Origin: Arthrinium phaeospermum
Taxonomy: Eukaryota > Ascomycota > Sordariomycetes > Amphisphaeriales > Apiosporaceae
Assembly (NCBI GenBank): GCA_006503535.1
Contig: QYRS01000001.1
Coordinates: forward strand, 2,666,001 to 2,730,000
Reading direction: 5' to 3'
Length of the DNA: 64,000 nt
Below the pieces are notes generated by a model. That model was not told the origin of the DNA. It saw nothing but the letters and a program-made list of their open reading frames with translations, and did no database searches. A program made the position numbers and the translations under genes. Position 1 is the first letter of the stretch. The number at the start of each line of letters is the position of its first letter. Below, in pieces: positions 33,634 to 42,878 of the stretch.

Positions 33634-36339
33634 CTATGTCATGATTACATCCACCTCGGCCCCCTCGACGGGCCCCAAGCTCGGTGCAAGAGTGTCCATC
33701 TCCTGCAGGGTATACTCCACCAAGTAGCTCTCGTCCACCAGCTCCTCCATGCGCTTGTAGTGCCTCTCGGTATACACTTTCAGCGCGTTGAGCACCTCCT
33801 TCAGGCTCTTTTGGCCCCTGGCTCCCTTCACCGACAGGCTCGAGAAGCGGGCGGCGGGGTAGCTCCGGACGAGCGCCCAGAGTATGCGTTGGGCCACCGG
33901 TGCTGTTCGCGCGTTGGTGTTCCAGTCTCGCAACCTCAGCAGCAGCAGGAAGATCTGCTCGTCTGAAAGGTTGGCGATGACATGATCGACGGCCTTGAGA
34001 CCCGTCAGGCTGCCCTCGTCTGGCGTATTGGTCTTCACAACAGCGGTGAAGAGCGACAGCAGACGGCCGGGGTGGTTGAGCTGAAGTGCCAATGTGATGG
34101 CTTCTCGGTAAGAACCGTGGCGAATATGGTTCTGCAGCTCCTGCTCCTGCTCGACCATCTTCAGCTGCTCTTCATTTGCAGCTTCCTGGGTCTCGGCAGA
34201 GGTGTCATTCCAGAATGTGACAGTTGAGTCACCGCTGCCAGACACAAGCGTGTTGGTTTCCGGCTGGACTGCAAGCGCCCATACACGGTCCTCGTGGTTG
34301 TCCAGCGTGCATTCAGTCTCACCACTGTTGGCATCCCAGACCTTCACTAGACCGTCTCCTCCTGCACTGGCGAATGTAAGAGGCTTCTTGCCACGCTCTT
34401 CTCCCTCAGGTATGTTAAGCCACACGACCTTCAACACGCTGTTTGTATGACCTTCGAAAGTGCGTATGCAGGTATAATCGGTCAGACTCCACAACTTGAT
34501 AGTCTTGTCACCGGCACCAGTGAGGACAACACCCTTGCCGGAGACCGACCCCTGCTCGCCCTGGATAGAGGGTGTGCTGGCAGGGGCAAAACTAACAGAC
34601 CAAACACCACGCTTATGTCCACGTAGAATTCCTTGAACCTCACCCTCGTGTGTCGCCCAGATCTTGACCGTTCGGTCTTGGGATGCCGAGGCAAACAGTT
34701 GCGATGTCGGGTTGACGTCGATGGCGTTGATGTCTTTGTCGTGGGATTTGCGAGTGTAAGCAGCACGCAGGTTCTTCTGCTCCGACTGTGCCTCTCTGGG
34801 AATTTCCCATTTCTTGATCGTTTGATCTTGAGAACCGGTAATCAGGAAGGCCGGCGGGTTGTTCAGGGGATCGGCGTAGGCCTTGGAGCCCTCTGCTGGC
34901 TTTGCTCGAGGCAATGCGACGGCACCAATCGACTCGGCGTGTCCAGAGAATACAGCATGGCATGTGTAAGAGTTGTTTGCCGGGTCGATACGCCAGAGGC
35001 GCGCAGTGTTATCCTTGGCTCCAGTGGCGACCCAATGACCAGACCAATCGACATCCAGAGAGATGATGATCTCCTCGTGGCCTTTCAGAAGAGCAATGTC
35101 CTGACCAAAGTACTCGGAAGAGACCAAAGCCTTGCTTCCAGCTTGCGCTTCTGTCACAGACACCAGGCGGATATCCTCCGAGTTTGTAGCCAATGCCAGC
35201 ATAGAGTGGTCAGGCAGGAGGTAGCGGAGATCGATAATCTCATCGTGTGTGCCAGATATCCTGCGATACGCCGCAGGGATAGTAGAGGCTGTTTCTTTTG
35301 TGGGCAGCTCGAACAGAGCCAGTGTATGGTCCGCCTGTACACATAATAGGAAGGGTAGTTCAGGCCAATATATCGCACCCACAAACGATTCTGTTTCAGC
35401 CTTGGCAGTCTGCTCCTTTGTGAGCTCTCTGCCGGTATCTGTATCCCAATATCGCACGCAGCCGTTAGAGCCGGCGGTGTAGGTTACATTTCCGTCTCCA
35501 ATGAAGCCAGCCGCCTCGACCAGCTCAAAAGAGGGCACGACTTTGCGGGCCTTCCATGACTTCGCATCCCACCACGTTATCGTCTTATCTCTTCCAGCTG
35601 TGACCAGAGCTTCCTGGTCTGGGGAATAATCGATCCCTTGTACATCCGACACATGGGAATCCAGGTTTGCGACGACGTTTCGTTTGTGTAGGTCCCAGAC
35701 GCGGACTTTTCCATCCTGGCTTCCCGATGCGAGTCGGAATCTCGCGGTTGGCGAATCCTCGTCGTCCTCCGCTGCTTGCGATTTCCGGCGCTTCTTCTTG
35801 TCGTCTTTCTTTCCATTCACCTCGGCTCCCTTCTTGGACCCAGCCGCGACCTCGAAGAAGTGTAGCGCCGACACCAGGACGCTGGGGCCGCGGAAGGTAT
35901 GCGTGACATAGCCTCCAACAATGTCCCACACCTTGATCGAGCCGTCCGTACCACCGGTGGCCAGCAAGGTGCTGGTTCGATCGACGGCGAGGACGAGGAC
36001 TGGAGTGCCGTGGGGCTTGACCGACCGGAGCAGTTGCGCTGCGATTTCTTCGTCTGCGTTCGAGCGTTTGAGGGAGTATATGCGCATTGAGAGCGAGCGC
36101 GAGCACACAATCAAGTGGGATCCGGAAGGGGTCAACGTCAGAGTCGAGATGAACTCGCCATCGCCCTCCACCGTAGCAAGGTGCTTGCCGGTCTTCAAGT
36201 CGGTGAGTACAACATCTTCGCCGAGAGTGGTGGCCAGCAAACGAGCGCTGTTGTCGAGCGCAAAGGCGCCACCGGTGAAAATTGGCCTTATGACCTCTGC
36301 GGCCTCGAAGGTCGTTTTAAAGGGCGACTTTCCGGACAT
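33634..36339 (-). CDS. utp13: U3 snoRNP / SSU processome WD40 protein Utp13 (TBL3)
   Basis: Nucleolar component of the UtpB subcomplex needed for 18S pre-rRNA processing. Intronless, 901 residues, close to the fungal norm. It carries two tandem WD40 propellers: repeats ending in IKVWD, VRVWD, ARLWR, IKKWE, VKIWA, IKLWS, VKVWD and TFWND are visible from about residue 60 to 690. The C-terminal Utp13 domain (about 700-880) includes HIRHGSYREAITLALQLNHPGRLL and ends with a helical region. A basic insertion (KKDDKKKRRKSQ) sits between early repeats, as is common in fungal homologues. It starts MSGKSPFKTTF and stops with TAG. Confidence 0.96.
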   Translation of the reverse strand: MSGKSPFKTTFEAAEVIRPIFTGGAFALDNSARLLATTLGEDVVLTDLKTGKHLATVEGDGEFISTLTLTPSGSHLIVCSRSLSMRIYSLKRSNADEEIAAQLLRSVKPHGTPVLVLAVDRTSTLLATGGTDGSIKVWDIVGGYVTHTFRGPSVLVSALHFFEVAAGSKKGAEVNGKKDDKKKRRKSQAAEDDEDSPTARFRLASGSQDGKVRVWDLHKRNVVANLDSHVSDVQGIDYSPDQEALVTAGRDKTITWWDAKSWKARKVVPSFELVEAAGFIGDGNVTYTAGSNGCVRYWDTDTGRELTKEQTAKAETESFVGAIYWPELPFLLCVQADHTLALFELPTKETASTIPAAYRRISGTHDEIIDLRYLLPDHSMLALATNSEDIRLVSVTEAQAGSKALVSSEYFGQDIALLKGHEEIIISLDVDWSGHWVATGAKDNTARLWRIDPANNSYTCHAVFSGHAESIGAVALPRAKPAEGSKAYADPLNNPPAFLITGSQDQTIKKWEIPREAQSEQKNLRAAYTRKSHDKDINAIDVNPTSQLFASASQDRTVKIWATHEGEVQGILRGHKRGVWSVSFAPASTPSIQGEQGSVSGKGVVLTGAGDKTIKLWSLTDYTCIRTFEGHTNSVLKVVWLNIPEGEERGKKPLTFASAGGDGLVKVWDANSGETECTLDNHEDRVWALAVQPETNTLVSGSGDSTVTFWNDTSAETQEAANEEQLKMVEQEQELQNHIRHGSYREAITLALQLNHPGRLLSLFTAVVKTNTPDEGSLTGLKAVDHVIANLSDEQIFLLLLRLRDWNTNARTAPVAQRILWALVRSYPAARFSSLSVKGARGQKSLKEVLNALKVYTERHYKRMEELVDESYLVEYTLQEMDTLAPSLGPVEGAEVDVIMT

Positions 36340-36781
36340 TGTGCTGTTCTAGAGGCACGTCCTGCTGCTCTATTGCGAAGAGTGGTTGGTCTTAGCAGGT
36401 AGGCAATAGGCAAGGCAATTGATGCTACGGGCTGTTCTGCTGCTTGCTCTCAATAAATTTTTGGTTATCGATAAGAGCAGACATGCCGCGTTTTACAGGG
36501 GTCCGCTCTAGCTATCGAGCGCTAAGGATGCACTGTTACTCCACTGTAGTTGAGTATCCGCTCCATTGGTTCGCCCAATACTTGAACACACCACATGCAA
36601 GCCTCCAAGTATATACCGAACCATGCGAAAAGAATTGAGAAGGATGCGGTTCTATCAAAATCAGTCATAAGATTGCATACCAACATATTGAATCAGTCGG
36701 CATCGACTGCCCCTCAGCTTGGCGCCCTGGTGGTCGGGAGTTGCTGATGCGGATGCCCCTGTTCCTCAACTTTGACTCAAC
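36340..36781. promoter_or_regulatory. Divergent intergenic region utp13 / unknown gene
   Basis: About 440 bp shared by the two divergent genes. Nothing specific is seen. Confidence 0.35.
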
Positions 36782-38920
36782 ATGGGCCGACTGGGGCCAC
36801 TGACTTCCCAGGCGCTGGTATATACACTCAGCCCCCTTACCAGCCGATTGAATTCTTCCATAGACTAACCAACATCGCAGGGCCGCTCGCCGTATGATGA
36901 TGTCGTCATGGGAACTGGCGAGGCAGATCCTCGTGAGCCGTCACGGCAGTATGATGAAAAGGGTCGTGTAGTCAACCCGGAGACCAAGTCCGTCATCAAG
37001 AGCATGATCCGCGCCCACAACGAGGTCATGCATGTCATCGGCGTCGCGGAACCCGACGACCCCTCCGCCTCCGGGTTTGCCGAGACGCGGGACACGGCGT
37101 CGTCGCTGGTGCAGGACCAGCTGGAGTATGAGAATACTGTAGCGCATGCGCTGATTCCCGCTGGCCGCCTGTTGGCCGACATAGGCGTCTGGGCCATCGA
37201 AGGTGTGCGGCAAAGGTCTCTGGTAAGTATACTAGCTCAGTTCTATACGCTACCAAAAATCTTAGCTGAACCAACCACTTAGGTATACAAACCGTACTGC
37301 CACATCGAGTTCACCCGACTATGGCAATTCGAGTTGAGCCGCCGGTCCAATTCACAAATGGCGTTGACCGGTCTGCAAGCTTACTTACCTGCCAGAGCCT
37401 TGGAGTATTACTTCAAGTACGAGGCTGCGTTCGTACGTGGCAAACCATGGTCAGTTGTGTGCTCTTCGGGTGTCTCCTATAGGCCCAAACGCTGACCCTC
37501 TCTTAGGCTCGTCAGCTGTCTCGTGTGGTGTAACTTCCATCTCGAAATATTTACTATACTTCAAAGGCTCGATCTTATCTCATCATCTACGTGGCTGCCC
37601 AGCCCCATGTTCTTCGTCCCCTTCAGCAGCGCATCCCCCTTTGCTGCCCCGCCCCGGTTGGAGACTGTCAACGCTTCCTCTGTCGCAGCCTGGACCGGCC
37701 AGCTTGCGGTCAACCTAGCCCCCTATGCCGCTTACTACCTAATGAAACGACTTATTTCCAGACTTGACTTGGGCACTACCATCTTCCGGCTCCTTCCCCG
37801 CCCGCACAACAATGGGTTCCTGCTCCGGGCTTCTGACTTGCGAGCGCCGCCACCTCGACCGCCTCCGGAGAGCCATAACCCCGCAGTACCCGAGTCGCCA
37901 ACACTAGGGGCGGCCGACCGCGAGATCCGCCATGTGCGGAACCCGGATCAAGACGCTGCCACTCTCCAGGCCCTCGAAGGAGGGAACAACGCCGCCGCCG
38001 CTGCCGCTGCTGCCACCGAGCAGGGCATAGCGCTCGGCGCGCTGCGGCGGCATAGCACTTTCTCGAACCGTGGAGCCAATACAAACTCTGGCAGTGCCGG
38101 CGCCGGCGGTTCCGGCGGTGCCGGTGACCAAGACTACGGCACAGACGAGGAGGACACCGACATGATCAACCCGACCCTCATCAGCTTCGACGTCGACACG
38201 AGCGAGACTACGGAGCCGCCCGCGGGCGTCTGGTCCGCCGAGCTGCGGCCCAGCTACAGCAACGGCCAGCCGAGCGGTGGAGGCGGCGGCGGCGGCGGCA
38301 ACCCTGACAACCGCTCGTCCTGGGCCTCGTCGTCGGGCGGCAACGGTCTGGACAAGAAGCTCTACATGGTCACCCCGTTAACCTTGCTGCCCACCACCCT
38401 GGCGGCCGACAACCTGTGCCGCTTCCTCGTCAACGTAGTCTGCTCCCCCATCGAGGCGCTGACCCTGCGCGCCATGGCGCGGGGCTTCATCCAGAACGGC
38501 CGCGCCCTCGCCCAGCTCCACCTGATCTCATCCTCCGCGGCGGCGGCGGCGGCGACGACGGCGGGCGTGGACCTGCTACTCCCCCTGAATCTCCGCGACT
38601 TCCTGTCCTGGCGCCGCCTCGGCAGCGCCCTCGCCCTCAACATGCTGCAGCTGCTCGTCAGCGCCGAGATCTGGACCTTCATGACGGTCGCGTCGCAGTC
38701 CTTCCACGTCAGTGAGGAGGTGTGGCGCGAGATGCGCGAGGAGGAAGAGGCCGAGGAGGCCGAGGCGGCCGAGGCGGAGCGCGAACGGGAGCGGGCGCTG
38801 GAGCGCGAGGTCCGGGAGACGCGCGAGGCCCTCGCCCGGCGCCTGGCGGAGGAGGCGGAAGAGGAGGCGCGGATGTCGAGGGGTCACGGTGGGGTGCAGG
38901 AGGAGCCGCCGGCAATATGA
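36782..38920 (+). CDS. Conserved fungal protein of unknown function
   Basis: Four exons: 36782-36817, 36881-37222, 37283-37449 and 37507-38920, giving 652 residues. Exon 1 is short (MGRLGPLTSQAL) and is inferred from an in-phase donor and the CTAAC..CAG acceptor at 36880; the protein might instead begin at the ATG at 36908. The N-terminal half is compact (VINPETK-like VVNPETKSVIKSMIRAHNEV, then YYFKYEAAFVRGKPW) with hydrophobic helices near LAPYAAYYLMKRLI. The middle is disordered, with runs of Ala (8), Gly (9) and Pro. A second ordered hydrophobic region follows (TLLPTTLAADNLCRFLVNVVCSP, LNMLQLLVSAEIWTFM). The last 60 residues are a charged Glu/Arg/Ala coiled coil. No domain was recognised; an organelle-membrane protein is possible. 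Confidence 0.75.
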
Positions 38921-40034
38921 GGGGGTTCCGCGGCTTTTTTTCACGGGGTCAAGTAGTAAGTATTCGGGGCGCGGAGACCTTATGATGAGGATCAATTCAT
39001 CGGTGGCCATCAGGGAGAATGGAACGATAATCCTTTATACCAGGTAGTGGTTCATTATATACACACACCCCTTTCCAGATAGTCTCTTCAAATATACTGC
39101 AATGAGTTATAATTTATCTTGATTCAATGCAATTGAACAGTTACTCACAGAGACAACAACTGGCTCAATCAAACACAGTTGATGAGAACTCGCCTCACAC
39201 GCCAACACCATAATGCCACTAGAGAAGGGGTGGGAGAGGAGGTTAGGCGAAGACTGAGGCGGGAAAAAAAGAAGTGACCGCAGAGGGAATTGAACCCCCT
39301 TGCCTTTAAGTATAATATGAATAACAATACTACCGCTAGGCTACACCAGCCCGGTCAAGGGATCTCTGTGCCTTTACGGTATATAGACCCGTTGGTGAAG
39401 CAAGGCAGTGAGCGGGTTTGTCTGCTTTTAAGGTCTGTTGCTGGTGCTGGAGGTTTCCTGTCCTGGGCGAAGGAAAACTCAAAATAGGGGCTACAACACA
39501 CCTCACACGCCAACGTCCAAATTCCCCTCTTCAAGGCATGATCACTTTGCGGACATGGTTTCGACGGTATTGGTATAGTTGGTATTGATTTACTGTTTCT
39601 GTTATTCAAGTTGAATCTGCTAAGATGGGGTATTGTGATAGACCAGACACAAGGGAAAAGGAGAAGAAAAAAAAGAAGTCGATCCTCTACAACAGCAGTA
39701 GAAAAGAACAACGAATCTTCGCACGCGAAAAAACGAGGATGGACTGACGGCTAAGAAAAAGGCGAGTAAGAGCCAGAACAGAAAAGACAAAAAAAAAAAG
39801 GTAAAAGATGATGGCAGGTTATACTGCCGTAACCCCGTTTCAACACCAGCCCAATGCCTGTTTCCATGGACCAAAAACAAGAGCCAACCAGTCCCTTTCG
39901 CTTTCCCTTTTGCTACAATCAATTCCTCCATGATCATGATACTAAAAAGCAGGGGGTATACTTCGTTTCCGCATGCCAATAATGTTCCTCCGACAGCGAG
40001 TCCAGTTACTCCAAACGATACCGTTGCCTGTCCT
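38921..40034. other. Convergent intergenic region with a tRNA-like element
   Basis: 1.1 kb between convergent genes. It contains the tRNA-like sequence at 39275-39356; otherwise purine-rich low-complexity DNA (39650-39810) without a gene. Confidence 0.4.
39264..39356 (-). tRNA. tRNA-like gene or tRNA pseudogene, anticodon unresolved
   Basis: The body is 39356-39275 (82 nt) on the minus strand. The T arm is convincing: GGGGG, loop TTCAATT, CCCTC, containing a good B box (GGTTCAATTCC). An A-box-like TAGCCTAGCGG lies 5' of it. The acceptor ends GACCGGG and TGCGGTC pair at five of seven positions plus a GU, with one G-G mismatch, and A follows as discriminator. Seven T residues just downstream (39270-39264) form a Pol III terminator. 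The D and anticodon arms do not fold cleanly. The extra length suits an intron, but I cannot name the anticodon. Confidence 0.4.
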
Positions 40035-42878
40035 TTATTGCCCCGGCTTCCTGAACAGCCGTTTTGTCCCTCCGACTCTGCCCAATTCGCCGAATTTTCC
40101 CTTCTTTTCCTGAGGTTCCTTCGAGGCCAGTAGCTCGCCACTAACCGAGCGGACTTTGCTCGTCACCTCCTCAACCCACGCCCGGCTCTCGTCGGTCAGC
40201 CTATCATCGGCTTTCTTGGGCTTAGGCCCGGAAAGACCCAGCACGCTGTTATCCGCCTCTGTCGAGGACATGGAACGACCCGACGCGCCTGACTCCGGCG
40301 TCGCGGCATCCTTGGTCACGGCTGACGCCGGTGTTTGGGGCTGCAACGACTTCCCAGACGGCCTGGTCTCACCGGCCATACTCCTTCTAGTCTTACGGAT
40401 GGCGAGGGGCGTCATGGGTGTGTCGTGGGGGGTGGCTGTGGCCGTGCCTGGTCTACTAGCCGTGGCCGTTACCGGCCTACTAGGCGGGCTTGATCCGGCG
40501 TTCCGGCCAGACGACGTGGGCAAGTCCTTGACCTCAACCTTGCCTTCGCCCTGGGATCGTCGACCGTGGTGGATGGCGTATTCCTTCAGATACTCGCCCA
40601 GATCGGCCCAACCGCCGCCAACACGAACCATGACGCGCTCGCCGCTCTCGCCGACGCTGCGGATGAGGAGCTTCATGGGCGCTTCGCCAGAGGAGCGCGA
40701 GAGGAAGTAGGTCTGCGCATCCCGGCTGTTTCTGGATCGATGCCGAGACTCCTTGGCGGGCGCCAACAAGAACGAGGGGGTGCCCGCGCGAGATGACATG
40801 GACACGGTGGACATGGCCGAGCCGCTGCGGCCTCTGGACGGTTCCGAAAGCTTCAGCTTGGCACGGCCGCCCGGCAGATTAAGATCAGGTGGGTTGAGCT
40901 CAACCGTGGCCTCCCTTCTAGTGAACCGAATCTTATTCGGCAGCGACTTGAGGACTCCACGGATCTGGCGGTGCAAGTCAGACTCGTTGCTGGGTATCGA
41001 GTACCCGGGCGTAGAGTATCCAGGAGTATACATCTGACTGTGGTCGAAAGAGGACTCCATATCATAAACCCCAGACTCCAGAGGGCTTTTAGGGGGGGTG
41101 AAATTCTCAGGTGAGAGATCGCTCTGCTCTGGGTAGCTCATCGAATTTGAGCGGGGATTGTACCGCAGAGGGGGCGAGCCAGGCGGGCTCAGTGCGTCGC
41201 TCAATGGCTCATCCGGGTCGGGAAGACGCCCGAACTCACCGTAGGAACGGTTAGAGTTCATAGATTCCTGGCTTGTCTTCCTAGGTGCGAATCTTGGCAG
41301 CTCGAGTTCCTGCTCTTCGTCTTCTTCAATGACTGATTCTAAATAAGAAAATTCGTTTTCGGGATCCAGGGCTGCCATACGCGCAATGTGCGCTGGCGGC
41401 GCAAGCTGCTGCGATTGGTTGTTAGAAGCGAATGATTCCTCCCCCTCGACCATCTGGGAAGAGTCCAGGGGGTCCGAGGCTTCCGTCTTCGAGATGATAG
41501 GCAGCGACCTCGTTGCGATTCCGTAACCATCATCCGCCCCATCGTAGTCAAGACTGGCTTCTTCCGTCAAGTCGCGAAGCTCCTGCTGCCCATCAGTTGA
41601 AGCAATTCGTTTGCTCGGGGTATCGTCGGGGCTGCTTCTTTCGCTGGCGAACAACGAGTGATCGAACGGCGTAGGGGGTGACGAGTCGTCGATGCGGCGC
41701 ATAGCTTCGTCGCGGTCTAGCACCGGGCTCGCTAATTGGATTTGAATCTCCGGCTGTGGCGTTTCTGGGGTTTGGAGCTGGAGCTGCTCAGCAGCTAGCC
41801 TGGTGGGGAAATCCCATTCGCCTTCATGTACACGCCTTTCCGCCGTGATCGCCCATTCGGCATATTCTTTCTCAACAGCCTCCAAACGATCAAGCCATTC
41901 GTCGGGTAGTGTATCTTCGCTTCCTTCTAAGGCGTCCAGCATGAAATCCATATCACGGCCCGGGTTCGCGACTTTCTTTTGGAGCACCTGATTCATGACT
42001 TCGTAGTCTTTTCGCGGCAAGGGCAATCGCTTTCTTGCGGCCGGAGTGCCCCTCGTTTCAGGAGCGGGTGATCCTCCAACGTCGATTGCGTTCCAACCTG
42101 CTTCTATCGCAACCTCGGCTTCCGAGATTAGCGAGAGAACGATTGGGACTTTGCGCAAGACTATAAGGCGAATGCCCCAGATGTTCAATAGTCTTGATAG
42201 CCTTGCGAGGTTGGGCAGGGCTTGTACAGTGATGGCGGTTATCACGGCTGACAAGTCCTCCATCTTGGTGAAAGACATGGCAGATGTGACGGAGAGGCCG
42301 GCATCCGAATAGGGCGTGCCGGGTCGCGACATTGGCAGAACGTGATTGTGCAGGACATGCATCTTGATTTCCTCGATGTCCAAGGCCACCAATTCGCGTT
42401 GTATAATTTCAGTCCTGCTCTCATACGCAGCCACGTCGTCGGCTGGTAAGCTTCCCAGATATTCCGGTTCCGGGCTGTCCGAGGACTCTTTCGGTTGTTC
42501 GTCGCCGGAGGATTCGAAGGGGTCTGATACCTTCCTTCTCTTAGAAGGCGGCATTTCAAAGCCGGCCGAAGGCGAGTCGGCTGGCCAGGGCCATGCGGTA
42601 AGTTCGTCCACCCAGTCATGGATTTTCCGCGAGGCTACGGCGGTCCTCATCGTAAAGGACTGCTCTGAGGCGGTGGCATTGTCGAGGCAGGTCTTCAAGG
42701 CGCCCTCGGGGGCCCGTAATGCCTCGACTGCGGACATTGGCGTTAGGCGTGCGAGTAGATTGTCGCTTATGCGGTGTCGGGTTGGAGATCGCGACGTGGA
42801 ACGAAGAGGGCGGCGCATGGCACCGCGCCCACCAGGGGGCGGAGTAGCCATGGAAGTGATCGCCCGGTGGTCGGACAT
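40035..42878 (-). CDS. GAS2 (GAR) domain protein, putative microtubule-binding
   Basis: Intronless, 947 residues. The recognisable domain is a GAS2-related module at about residues 735-776: MKLLIRSVGESGERVMVRVG, GGWADLGEYLKEYAIHHGRR. This zinc-binding fold binds microtubules in animal GAS2 and spectraplakin proteins. The N terminus is Arg/Ser/Pro-rich (RRPLRSTSRSPTRHR), followed by a helical region (about 50-370, e.g. KIHDWVDELTAWPWP, ITVQALPNLARLSRLLNIWG) that may correspond to the coiled Kar9/ApsA-like part of fungal cortical proteins. The middle and C-terminal portions are Ser/Pro-rich and disordered. It starts at the ATG at 42878 and stops with TAA. A role in microtubule or nuclear positioning is inference from the domain only. 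Confidence 0.8.
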   Translation of the reverse strand: MSDHRAITSMATPPPGGRGAMRRPLRSTSRSPTRHRISDNLLARLTPMSAVEALRAPEGALKTCLDNATASEQSFTMRTAVASRKIHDWVDELTAWPWPADSPSAGFEMPPSKRRKVSDPFESSGDEQPKESSDSPEPEYLGSLPADDVAAYESRTEIIQRELVALDIEEIKMHVLHNHVLPMSRPGTPYSDAGLSVTSAMSFTKMEDLSAVITAITVQALPNLARLSRLLNIWGIRLIVLRKVPIVLSLISEAEVAIEAGWNAIDVGGSPAPETRGTPAARKRLPLPRKDYEVMNQVLQKKVANPGRDMDFMLDALEGSEDTLPDEWLDRLEAVEKEYAEWAITAERRVHEGEWDFPTRLAAEQLQLQTPETPQPEIQIQLASPVLDRDEAMRRIDDSSPPTPFDHSLFASERSSPDDTPSKRIASTDGQQELRDLTEEASLDYDGADDGYGIATRSLPIISKTEASDPLDSSQMVEGEESFASNNQSQQLAPPAHIARMAALDPENEFSYLESVIEEDEEQELELPRFAPRKTSQESMNSNRSYGEFGRLPDPDEPLSDALSPPGSPPLRYNPRSNSMSYPEQSDLSPENFTPPKSPLESGVYDMESSFDHSQMYTPGYSTPGYSIPSNESDLHRQIRGVLKSLPNKIRFTRREATVELNPPDLNLPGGRAKLKLSEPSRGRSGSAMSTVSMSSRAGTPSFLLAPAKESRHRSRNSRDAQTYFLSRSSGEAPMKLLIRSVGESGERVMVRVGGGWADLGEYLKEYAIHHGRRSQGEGKVEVKDLPTSSGRNAGSSPPSRPVTATASRPGTATATPHDTPMTPLAIRKTRRSMAGETRPSGKSLQPQTPASAVTKDAATPESGASGRSMSSTEADNSVLGLSGPKPKKADDRLTDESRAWVEEVTSKVRSVSGELLASKEPQEKKGKFGELGRVGGTKRLFRKPGQ

